Source of the DNA: Synanceia verrucosa
Lineage: Eukaryota; Chordata; Actinopteri; Perciformes; Synanceiidae
Assembly: GCA_029721515.1 (NCBI GenBank)
Contig: CM056555.1
Span: forward strand, 2,681,001-2,745,000
Direction: 5' to 3'
Length of the DNA: 64,000 bases
Each line of letters begins with the position of its first letter. Position 1 is the first letter of the stretch. The notes beneath the pieces are model-generated. The model had not been told where the DNA came from, ran no database searches, and worked only from the letters and a program-made list of their open reading frames with translations. The position numbers and the translations under genes were made by a program. This document shows, piece after piece, positions 1 to 9,544 of this stretch.

Positions 1-132
1 ACGCTGTGGCGTGTTTGTCCGGATCAAACGCTTCCTCTCCGATTTGTCAGCAGAGCCAGTGAACGCATCACAGAGAGCGGAGCTTTTATACTCGATGACA
101 TGTTATTTATATGGATGTGAAACTAAAATAAA
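1..132 (+). other. Possible 3' end of a gene entering from the left
   Basis: The first 120 or so bases are GC-balanced and open in two forward frames; one stops at 118-120, the other near 161. A canonical AATAAA lies at 127-132, after which the sequence becomes AT-rich. This is what the last few codons plus poly(A) signal of a plus-strand gene could look like. I do not recognise the peptide, so this may equally be chance. Confidence 0.15.
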
Positions 133-1261
133 GCTAATATTAACATGTTTTTTATATTATTTGTTTTGAGTTAAATTTTTCCATAAAAGGCGACGAGTTG
201 TATCATCAAGCGAATTCAAACTAATGTAGCGTTTTATTATTATTATAACTGCAATACAGCTACACACAGTAACAGCCTAACAGATTGTAATATATATATT
301 ATAAGCTTATTTGATTGTGTCATAGTATTTTTATATGTTGGAGAGGATGTTGTCTCTGTATCATGTGTAGACTGTAGAGAAATCTTTGTTTTCTTTTGCA
401 AAAAAAAAAAAAAAAAAATGTTTCCAAACCGACCTGGGAGTTTTACAAAAAAATAGTGTTTCCTGTCGTCTCACCTGGAGGAAGACGACAACTAGTGCTT
501 CTTTTTTCCTATTTATTTAAATAAAAAAGAGCTGTTTCTCCTTCATTGTTATTCCTCTTTCTTTCCTCTTTCAACCTTGACACCGACATCAGGTTCTTCC
601 TCTTCGTCATCGTGACCTTTGACCTTGTTGTGTCACATCTGTCTGGTGTCCAGAAGAAAAGAGGGATGGATGGGAAGAGAAAGAAAAGATGGTGGGAAAG
701 GGGAAGAGGAGGTTTGAGATGGAGGACAAAGTGAGGAAGGATGGATGGAGAGGAAAGAGGGATGTCCCGCTGGGTGGAGGTGGAGGTGCAGGAGGGAAGT
801 CGTTTAATGAAACAGTGATTTATGCGTCCCCTCGTAACCATAAAACATAATATATACCCCCAGCAGCTTCAGCCCCTCCTCCCCAGCACCCAGAGAAAGC
901 TGCTCCACCACCTCCACCTCTGCAGCCCCCTCCAACCTTTCCACAGCTCCATCTTAACCCCTTCCCCCTCCGCTCCGCTCTGCTGTCTTTAAAGGAGGAT
1001 AAAATCATAGCAGCACCTCCCCAACCTCCCCCACCTCGAAAATAAAAACTCCTCCTCCTCCTCCGCCACACAAAGAGCTGAAACGCCGATCGTCAGCTGA
1101 GCGAAACGATTGATCATAACTGAGGCGTTTGTCTCCACAAACATAAACAATACATAAACATAAACAAAGCAGCGTCGGCACAACATGACAATTAAATCTA
1201 AAGATGACTTTATGATGAGGAGAAAACTGAGGAAATATTTCAGTTAAAGCAAAAACAGACT

Positions 1262-1880
1262 GAGCGACTCATGCAAAGGACTGTTCCTCCCCTCCTTTCC
1301 TCTCCTCGTTTCCTCTTCTTTCCTCTCCCCTTGTTTCCTTTCTCTCGTTTCCTCTCCTGTTTTTCTCTCATCTCTCCTCTTGTTTTCTCTCATCATCTTC
1401 CCTCCCGTCCCCTTGTTTCCCTCTCTTCCTTCCTCCTCTCCTCCTGTTTCCTTTTCTCTCCTCTTCCCTCCTCCATCGTCTTCTCTCCCTTTCTTTCCTC
1501 CTCTCCTCTTGTTTCCTTCCCTTCCCCCTCTCCTCTTGTTTCCTTTCCTCTCCTCTTCCCTCCTCTCGTCTTCCTCTCTCATTTCTCCCTTTGTTTCCTC
1601 TCATCTTCACTCATCTCTCCCCTCGTTTCCTTCCTTCCTCCTCTCTTCCTGTTTCCTTCCCTTACTTCTCTCATTTCTCCCCTCGTTTCCTTTCCTTCTT
1701 CCTTCCTCTCCTCCTGTTTCCTTCCCCTCTTTCCTCCTCTCCTCATCTTCTTTCCTTTCTCTTCTTCCTCATCTCTTTCATTCATCTCTCTCAGCTTCTC
1801 TCCATCATCTCCCTTTCACTTCTTTCTTTTTTCTCGTTTCCTTTCTTCTTCTTATCTATTTATTTTTCTTCTCGTAATAT
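1262..1880 (+). repeat. Long polypyrimidine (CT-rich) tract
   Basis: About 600 bases are almost purely C and T on the plus strand. They are built from degenerate units resembling TCTCCTCTTGTTTCCTTCC. Such mirror-like purine/pyrimidine DNA can adopt triplex structures in vitro. The long open frames on either strand are low-complexity (Ser/Leu/Phe/Pro or Arg/Glu/Lys) and are not genes. Confidence 0.85.
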
Positions 1881-2099
1881 TTCATCGGGGTTTTTTCCTG
1901 CTGGCTTTACTTTAGTGTTTGTAGGATCCCAGAAGATCTTGAAGTGTTCACTTCAGGCTTTAACTCTTCAGAGAGTCATCATGATGAAGATCAGAGGAAC
2001 TTTCCTTTAACAGAACAAGAAGCTTTCAGAGTCGAGTCCTGTTTTTATTTCTTCTGTTCATTTAATAAATAATCTTCATGGCACTTCAATGTTTGTTTG

Positions 2100-2580
2100 C
2101 CATTTTTCTTAGTTTTTTCTCTTGTTTGTCTGTTTTGTTTTTCCTTCCTCTTCTTGTCTTCTTTCCTCTTGTTCTTTATTTATTATTTTTTGTCCATATC
2201 TTTTTCTGATTATTTATTATTCTCTCTATTTATTTGTTCTTTTTGTTTTTCTTCCTCTTTTTCCTCCTTCCTCCTCCTCTGCTTTCTGTTCTCCATCATC
2301 ATCATCATCTTCTTCTTTTCATCTCTTTTGTTCATGTTTCTCCTCCTCTATCATCCCAACTCCTCTTTTTACATCCTCCCCTTGTTCTTTGTTCACTCCT
2401 CTTTCTCCTCCTCCTCCTCTCCATCACCTTCATACCACTTGTCTCTTTCTCCTCTTTGTTCCTTTTTCTCCTCCTCCTCCTGCTCTGTCATCCCCTCTCC
2501 TCTTCTATGTCCTCCTCTCTTTCTCCTCCCCCATCCCCTCTCTCTCCTCCTCTTCTCCTCTCTTTCTTGCCACATGGAGC
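2100..2580 (+). repeat. Second polypyrimidine (TTC/TCC-rich) tract
   Basis: About 480 bases are dominated by T and C, with TCCTCC and TTCTTC runs. It is separated from the first tract by roughly 220 bases of ordinary sequence. A purine-rich stretch (GGAGGA, AAGAGG) follows at about 2650-2780. The reading frames here are compositional artefacts. Confidence 0.8.
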
Positions 2581-2799
2581 AGATGTCCTTTCATTGATAT
2601 GATCATGGTTAGTGGTCTCCAGGTGCTCGTTGGATCCACTGTAACGTCCTGAAGAGGAGGAGGAGGAGGAGGCAAACCAAAATAAAGAGGAAATGGATGG
2701 AGGAGAAAAGAGGAGAAAAGAAGTTTTAAAAGGAGGTTGGGTGGATGAGTGACAGTAGAGAGAAAAAGATGGGGGAGGGGGTTTGAGAGCGCCGGAGGC

Positions 2800-3847
2800 C
2801 AACTTAATATTTCAGGCGGTTTCCAAAAGACGGAGTTGAAACCACCAAGGTGACCTGGGAGGAGTTCAGGTTCCCCTGAAGAACGCTGCCTCAGTCCTTT
2901 TCAATTAGACTTGACCTTGTCTAACATTTTCTCTCTTTTCAGTGTCAAATGAAGTTGTGCATCCTGAGGTTTTCATTTAGTTCCACAAGAGCGTGGAGCT
3001 TTATTTTATTTTGTGTTGTGGCAATGTCACAGAGGAGCCAAAGACGTCCAATCAGACGCTTTTAGGTCTGCTGATGAAGGTAAATGATAACGGTCCATGA
3101 CGGCTGCAGAGTGAAGCGTTTTTTTTTCCTTCAGCCACATTCAGATGCTCGAACAACACAACGAAGCACAATGGAGAGTTTCAGACTGATAGGCTTATAA
3201 TCTATGACACGGGAGATTTTCTGTCTTGCTTCTTATTTTTGTTGTAAAGGCTGATGTAGAAAGGTGATGAATAAACTTTTTTTAAAAAAAATCTTCTGTT
3301 TTTAAATCAGTCAATAAATTCTGTCTACAATTTAAATTTTAATTGTATTGTATTCTAACATACAGTATATGCAGTATATTTTATGCCAAAATGTTATCAT
3401 CTGCACTATTGTTTCCTTCTCCTCTATACTTTTTTTTAAATTTTATTTTTTACATATTTTGTGGTGGCATTTTTGGAGGAAACGGCTGTAATGATTAGGT
3501 TCAAATAAAAACAATAAATTCACACAAGTGATGTATGCTTGCACTCAAGGAGCCCGGGTACTCTCAAAAACTTGTACTCGACAGAAGTATAAAAAAAATA
3601 AAAGGAGATACATTTACGAGGCCAGTACCATTTTTATTTTTATCTTTATTATTTTTATAGTAGTTGCATGCTTAGCGAATGAATAAATAGATAAAAAAAG
3701 AGAAATTACTGTAAGTTGTAATATTGCATACATCGCACACAGCTAAGAGGCTGGTGCTATTTGCATGATAACGTAATGTTGTGTAATGCATGAGAAATTA
3801 ATATATTGGCAGAAGACAAACTGGACCCTGAGGGACATTTAAGTAAA
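2800..3847. other. No recognisable feature
   Basis: Ordinary AT-rich non-coding sequence with short homopolymers. I see no gene, RNA or convincing repeat here. Confidence 0.5.
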
Positions 3848-4010
3848 AAGCTGACAGTAGGAGAGTATAGTAGTGTGTATTTACTGTGAAAACAATGGAC
3901 AAACAACAACAAGCTGACAGTAAGTGTGTCTAGTAGTGTGTATTTATTGTGAAAACAATGGACAAACACCAACAAGCTGACAGTAAGTGTGTCTAGTAGT
4001 GTGTATTTAC
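3848..4010 (+). repeat. 63-bp tandem repeat, about 2.6 copies
   Basis: The phrase AAGCTGACAGTA recurs at 3848, 3911 and 3974, an exact 63-bp period. Each unit continues with TAGTAGTGTGTATTTA, and the first two also with GAAAACAATGGACAAAC. The third copy breaks off just before the NRF1-like palindrome at 4029. Confidence 0.9.
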
Positions 4011-4028
4011 TTGCCGTTATCGCTGCTA

Positions 4029-4040
4029 TGCGCATGCGCA
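4029..4040. promoter_or_regulatory. NRF1-type promoter motif
   Basis: TGCGCATGCGCA is a perfect 12-bp palindrome that matches the known binding consensus of nuclear respiratory factor 1, a common element of CpG-type vertebrate promoters. It stands out in otherwise AT-rich surroundings. CG-containing, 5'UTR-like sequence (about 4050-4330) and a good splice donor follow downstream. The motif is seen directly; promoter function is inferred. Confidence 0.5.
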
Positions 4041-4059
4041 AGATTGACCTCTCGGTTGT

Positions 4060-4417
4060 ACGACGCGGAATGACAGTTGGCGGGTGAAACAAATGTCTGT
4101 AGATGGAAGAAATGTGCAAAACTGACGGTTTTAACGTAATAACAATAAACAAACAACAACAACTACTACCACCACAGCGAGGACGTCGGGGACAGGCGGC
4201 AGTGACTGTGGAGTTAAAAACGGGGCTAACTTGCTAATGATTTTAATGGACACCCAACGTTAGCTAGCTCAACCGGTGAGCTCCAGTTTGAAACAGGTGA
4301 ACTGTGCTGCTAACGGTTGGAGCAACAACCTGCAAGAACCAAAAATGAGTCTGGACTTCGTTTTATTTGGATGTGAAATGTTTTCTGAAGACAGCAATAA
4401 CAAACACCTAGCTTAAG
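4060..4417 (+). other. Candidate non-coding first exon with splice donor
   Basis: Downstream of the NRF1-like site the sequence is locally richer in CG dinucleotides and ends in a near-consensus donor, AAG|GTAAGA, with GT at 4418-4419. The only ATG in a fair context (ATGAGTCTGGAC, near 4345) gives a 23-codon frame that stops just before the donor, so this would be a 5' UTR or lncRNA exon. A strong acceptor-like sequence occurs at about 7740-7750 (pyrimidine tract then CTGCAG). Pairing the two is speculative. Confidence 0.25.
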
Positions 4418-5330
4418 GTAAGAACGCTAACTGAGCTAGCTACTCTCTCTGTTTAACTTAGCTAAATGTTGCTCCCCTTTAAATTGGGAAGTCTGGACAT
4501 TAGAATGTAGTTTCCAATGGCGCACCAGTGGAAAAAAACAGTAAAAAGTGACTAGTAATTGGCTAGTGATTAGTAATTTAAGGAGGACTATTTGTTATAT
4601 TTGTGTAAAAAATGCGGCCATAACACGTTGTTAACCAAAGGTGTTGCTAATTTTAGCTAACTGGAGAAAACCGTGTTGATTTTTCGGCTTATTGTACTGT
4701 GATTTCCGAGGTTCATGGAACGCCACATGAACGTCCGTTGGGCACTACATTCAGCTCGCTAAAGTAACTAAATATACAGTATTTACTCGATTACTGTGCT
4801 TTGGTAGAATACTGAGGTACTCTTAACGCAAATATTTCATTATCATGCAGTTTTGATTCACTAATATCACAGCCAAGGGTCACTTATTCTTATAATACTA
4901 TGGTCTTTACGGTTTTTAAGTGTTTTTTTGTACTCTGAGGCGGAGTGATATTAGCGTCATAGCTGTTTTAGCCGTTATTTCACCTGAGAACCAATCAGAT
5001 TGCTTGATTTGAGCCGTACTTCTCCGGCTACTCCGCTACCAGCTGTCATTTACCTGCATTATTAATACTTATACAAAATATAGTTCCACTAATAGCCAGT
5101 GCTGCAAGAAGTACTTGGATACTTTATTTGAAGTGGAAATCTCAGAGACTTTTGATAGAAAGTGAAGATTTTAACCTCCCCAAACATCACATTGTATAGC
5201 TAATAGAGCTGTACTGTTTTAAGTCACAGCACCACAGTCTTTAATTTAAATAAAGAATTTGACAGTTTGCCTTGGCAGTAGGTCATATTGTGATTTTAAT
5301 TAACTGTGCGGACATCCTTTTATCCCTATT

Positions 5331-5415
5331 AAAGCTGCAACTAGCATTTATTTTTTAACCAGTTAAATCACTTAGTTTTCCGGTTGATCGCTTAATTGTT
5401 TGGCTCCTTACAAGG
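5331..5415. mobile_element. Degenerate hAT MITE fragment
   Basis: AAAGCTGCAACTAGCATTTA and the following GGTTGATCGCTTAATTGTTTGG resemble one end of the widespread teleost hAT miniature element, which begins TAGAGCTGCAACTAA and carries alternating TAATCGATTA motifs. It is truncated and diverged; no target duplication is visible. Confidence 0.55.
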
Positions 5416-5759
5416 TCCTGTACCAAAACACAAATATATTAAATTAAAAAGTGATATATAATATTTTGTTGAGAAATATCTTGATTCTATATTAATGTTG
5501 TTACTCTCTCATTAAATATTTGTTTTAATTCATCTCATTCTATCAAGACTAAATCCCACTGATCATTGTATCTGCAGCTGGAGCAGTTCATCAATAATTC
5601 ATGTCCTATACATGGGTAAAATAGTTTTATTCCTAGAGCACCTTTCAAGCACAGAGGTGAGTCAGATGAGGCATAAAACACTCGGACACCTATTTGAGAA
5701 AAGCAGGTTAAATTGGTTTAAGGTGGCTCACCTCCATCACTTTCTATACAGAAGCTTGT

Positions 5760-5960
5760 TAGTAGCCGGCGTCCTCGGCTAAAGGCGCCCAGACGGGCCT
5801 GGAGAGACGACGGCATGGGGCTGGCGCTGATCCTTAATTGAATGGAGCTGATGTGGGTCCATTAATCAGTAATGGGGAGCCTTGCTGGGCCCGACCACCA
5901 CACGCCTCAGCAGGGGGGCTCCTGATGGGGCCTCTGACATTCTCACAGCAGTCAGTTTGT
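5760..5960. other. GC-rich island, possible conserved non-coding element
   Basis: A GC-rich block lies in AT-rich surroundings and contains a homeodomain-like TTAATTGAATGGAGCTGATG followed by TCCATTAATCAGTAATGG. The minus-strand frame across it is short and unlike any family I know. It resembles an enhancer-type conserved element, but conservation cannot be judged from one sequence. Confidence 0.25.
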
Positions 5961-6179
5961 ATATGAAAAACAAAGAGAGTAAGACATGTCTGCATGTCTC
6001 TGAGAAATGAGAGGAATCGTTTTTATGCATACATTTTCTTAAAATGCTCATGTTTGGCATACATGTTTCATCTTCAATCATCTCACTGTGGAAAGACCAG
6101 TTAGAGACCAGTAAAGACCTGTTCAAATAGCTGAAATATCTGTTTCCTCTCTCCAGCGTCCTGTCAGGTCTGTACACTA

Positions 6180-6400
6180 GTGCTGAAACAAGTCATTCAT
6201 TTAAGTAATGAAAGAAAAGACAGTCATTTTAATGATGGAATAATTGTTTCAGGACTTAATTACAATTATTTTTGTGTTTAATCGATTAGTTGTTTTGTAT
6301 AAAATGTCAGAAAATTGTTATTTTGCCCACAACTCAACAATATTTAGTTTACTCTCATTGAGGGGGAAAGAAACTTTCACTTTGAAGAAGCTTTGAAGAA
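6180..6400 (+). mobile_element. hAT MITE, partial copy
   Basis: Contains TTTAATCGATTAGTTGTTTTG, AAAATGTCAGAAAATTG, CCCACAACTCAACAATATT and CTTTGAAGAAGCT in the order in which they occur in the common teleost hAT MITE. The same landmarks recur at 8747-9035. It runs into the foldback element that starts near 6402. Confidence 0.65.
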
Positions 6401-6401
6401 G

Positions 6402-6949
6402 ACGCCAGACTATCGCTGTAAATGTCTGTGTTGATAGAATAATTTTAGACATAAAACTAACCTTGCATTGCATTCCTCCTCCGTCTGCATTTGTGTGCAT
6501 TTTCTGCACTGGTACCTCCAGTCTCTGGTTCTTCTGTCCTGGTTTTCTGCAGCTCCAGTGGGGGCTGTCTCTACAGTCTCTCTCATTCTTCCCTTTAAGC
6601 ATCCATCTGTCTCAGCTCTTTGTCTGTATATTCTGGCTCGTCCAGGTACGGTTCATTGGTGAAAAACTGCCCCTCGTTGTCTTCAAAGGCATCGGAAAGT
6701 CCTCCAAACGTGGCTAAAACTGGTCTTCAGAACAGGCTTCTTCGTGTCCTCTACATCGTCTAGCAATGACAGCTGCATGTAAACAAACTATTATAGATCC
6801 GGTAACCTAGCTGTTAGGTGATATCAGTCTGCCACTGTCGAGCTTACTACCAGGAAGTATAAGGCGCTGCTGCTGCCTTCAAAATGCAAGGATAGTTTTA
6901 TGTCAAAAATTATTCCATCAACACAGACATTTACATCGATAGTCTGGCG
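6402..6949. mobile_element. Foldback element with about 70-bp inverted arms
   Basis: The left arm (6402-6472) and right arm (6882-6949) are reverse complements with only a few mismatches. Both carry CGCCAGACTATCG, AAATGTCTGTGTTGAT and ATAAAACTA. The roughly 410-bp interior has no long open frame. Sequence following the right arm, up to about 7165, ends in GAACTACCCCTTTAA, which resembles tails of other fish repeats. It is probably a MITE of a different family from its neighbours. Confidence 0.7.
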
Positions 6950-7239
6950 TTATAACTGATTTGCCTCAGGTCCACTGTGGAGTGGTTAGGACTGGTTTTA
7001 ATAGCAGTAAACTAGAACCATTGACTTGCGTTAGCCTAGCACCAGTGAACTCTGCAACTAGAATGACTGAAAGAAAGGTTTTAAAACTGTCTCCACACGT
7101 CTCCAACACTCTGGCACACTTGGAAATGGGGCCCTATGTTGAAAATTCTGAACTACCCCTTTAATAAGAATAGACCTAACACATTCTATGATCCTTCCCA
7201 TTAATCTGGTTATGTTTGCCATTGTGTATACTTTGGGTT

Positions 7240-7378
7240 TAGAGCTGCAGTTAATGATTATTTTCAGTGGAGATTAATCTGTTGATTCTTTTTTTTTGAT
7301 TAATTCTTAAGCGTGTGGTCTGTAGAGTGACAAAATATTTATTTGTTGACAACTAATTGACTAATTTTTGCAGCTCTA
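7240..7378. mobile_element. Short hAT MITE with terminal inverted repeats
   Basis: The 139-bp element starts TAGAGCTGCAGTTAATGATT and ends with TTTTTGCAGCTCTA, so the 10-bp termini are perfect inverted repeats. The interior keeps GGAGATTAATCTGTTGATT and GACAACTAATTGACTAA. It looks like an internally deleted copy. The 8-bp flanks no longer match, which suggests an old insertion. Confidence 0.8.
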
Positions 7379-8538
7379 AATTGTTTAACTAACTTAAAAA
7401 AACTAACTTTTGATATTAATATTCATATTGCTGCACAACAGTTCCTTTCTGGATGAGCAGAGTTAGAAATTATTAGATCATCGTTAGTTCAGTATAGAAA
7501 ACATCCAGGTGGCTGCTTCTCACTTCTGTTTTTTCACTGGTTATAATAACTAACATCAGGTCATATCAGCTATTGCTAATTCCTGTTATATATTCATGTA
7601 GCCAATGTTTTTCTGTTGCTTGTCAGTTAAACGCTCACAAAGTGAAACACTCCCACTGAAGTCACTTTGTAAATGAAAGGGTGGAGAACGAATGGTTTCA
7701 GCTCCAGGTTCCTCACCAAAGGTGTGTTTCTAACTGTCTCCCAACTGCAGGCCTCCATGTCTGAGAAGCATTGACTCTGTCCCTGAGCTTAATGACTCAA
7801 ACACATCTTTATATAGAATTGTATCTCATGTCCAGCGTCTATGTAGATATGACATACACCAGCTTTTCTTATGTGTCTTCAGTGTCGCTGTTGAGATCTG
7901 AGTGCTGTGTCTGGAGGAAGGCAACGTTACACTCGGGCATGCAGAGAGACAGGAAGCTTGAAAACGCTGCCATTTAGAGCGAGAGGAACTGCAGACGTGA
8001 CTTTGAGGTACACTCACACAGCTGAAGTAGATGATAATATGCTCTTTACTAAAACTGTAGTCGTTACTACCCACTAACTTACAAACATGTTTACATTGTG
8101 TTGTGTTACTTGTGTTGAACCCACAAATGAAAAATACCAAAAATCAATTTCAATGATAAAAGAAACTGATCTGAGTCACATGTAGGTGTGTTACAGTACG
8201 CTTTTGAGCTTCATGATTTGGTTTTCAGTAGTAAAGTGTATTTTAAAATCTGAACTGCCCAACTATTACCATTAAAAAAAAAAATACATTTTATGATATT
8301 CTGAGTAGTGTGAAAACATAAATGTGTTTTATTGCTTTTTTCAACTGTAAACTATGATTGGCAGCATCTGTCTTTATCTAATGAATCACATTCAAAAATA
8401 AAATATATTTAGATCATTTAGATGTTTGCACAGTAAAATGATGCATGGAGTTAATAGGTGCTGTGGTGAAACGCTGTTTCAGTATCTGCAGTCAAAATGT
8501 TTTCAGAAAATCAGCAGCCATACATGTGCAAATGAAAC

Positions 8539-8558
8539 CACACACACACACACACACA
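8539..8558 (+). repeat. (CA)n microsatellite
   Basis: Ten uninterrupted CA dinucleotides. Confidence 0.9.
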
Positions 8559-8746
8559 TATGTATCTAAAGAGGGAGTCCTTTTGGAGCCTTAGGCGCAG
8601 TATGAGAAATAAATATTTGATAGGAGGATGACCTACTTCCTGTGCCCTGAAAAGTTATTTGTCTTCTTCTGCCTCCATCCACTGGAGAGAGAGAGAGAGT
8701 GTCTAAAGGAGTCTGCTGGTGAAAGGAAAATCTCCTCTTTCCACTT

Positions 8747-9035
8747 GATAACCATTATTTTTGTTGTTGATTATTTCCTGTATTAATCAATGACTTTTCT
8801 CAGTCCATAAAATGTCAGAAAATGGTACAAAATGTTAATCAGTGTTTCCAAAATGACCGTCCTCAAATATCTCAAAATATTCAGTTTAGTTGCACAGAGA
8901 AGGAGAGAAACCAGGAAATACTCATATTTAAGAAGCTGCTATCAGAGAATTTAGATCTTTTTTAATTAACTGATAATCAGAATATTCAGTAGTTGATTCA
9001 TCAGCTAGTATTAATTAATATAAAATTAATTTCAC
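8747..9035 (+). mobile_element. hAT MITE, near full-length but decayed
   Basis: The landmarks ATTATTTTTGTTGTTGATTA, CATAAAATGTCAGAAAATGG, ATCAGTGTTTCCAAAATGAC, AGAGAAACCAGGAAATACTC and TATTTAAGAAGCTGCTATCA occur in the order of the common teleost hAT MITE. The terminal repeats have decayed. A (GTT)n run at about 9037-9054 abuts it. Confidence 0.7.
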
Positions 9036-9538
9036 CTCTGTTGTTGTTGTTGTTCAGTACTTGTACTGTGGTCTTTGTAGTATTTGTCCCACCTCTGTTG
9101 TGCTTGGAAGGCTGTTGAACGTGTATGAAGCGTGTTATTATTTATTTATCCAACAGTGTGTGGCTCGCTCGGTTCCACCTGCAACATCTAAGTACAGCGT
9201 TAATATGACTTTATATGATTATATCAATAATGTTGTGCAGGTCTTTAAGTTTTAAAGGAGTGTTTTCCTGTTGTGGTGTCACCAGTCGAGTCCCTTAGGG
9301 AGATAGATGATGTGTATGCTTCCTGGTTGTTCCCTCAGAGGAGCGCTGCTTAAACCCTAAGGACCTTCTGGTTATCCAGGCTGTTAACCCAAGGAGGGGA
9401 GAGGTCAGAGGTCAACCTTGTGCTTTGGCCTTTATGCTTCCAGTGAGGAATGGAGGACTAGTTGTATGTCAGGTGTTATTAATCTGAGGGAGCCTCTACT
9501 GTCTGTTTCAAACCTGAGGAAACACATGACACTGGTGT
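9036..9538. other. No recognisable feature
   Basis: Non-coding sequence between the last MITE and the probable lcor termination region. I see nothing specific in it. Confidence 0.5.
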
Positions 9539-9544
9539 TTTATT
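9539..9544 (-). terminator. Candidate poly(A) signal for lcor
   Basis: TTTATT on the plus strand reads AATAAA on the lcor strand. About 20-40 bases further along that strand the sequence becomes GT-rich (GTGTCATGTGTTTCC), as expected of a downstream element. It marks the point where UTR-like composition ends. Confidence 0.3.

Noticed and set aside
1271..2652. Several long open frames over the pyrimidine tracts on both strands
   Set aside because: They consist of Ser/Leu/Phe/Pro or Arg/Glu/Lys runs dictated by CT-rich DNA and have no domain structure.
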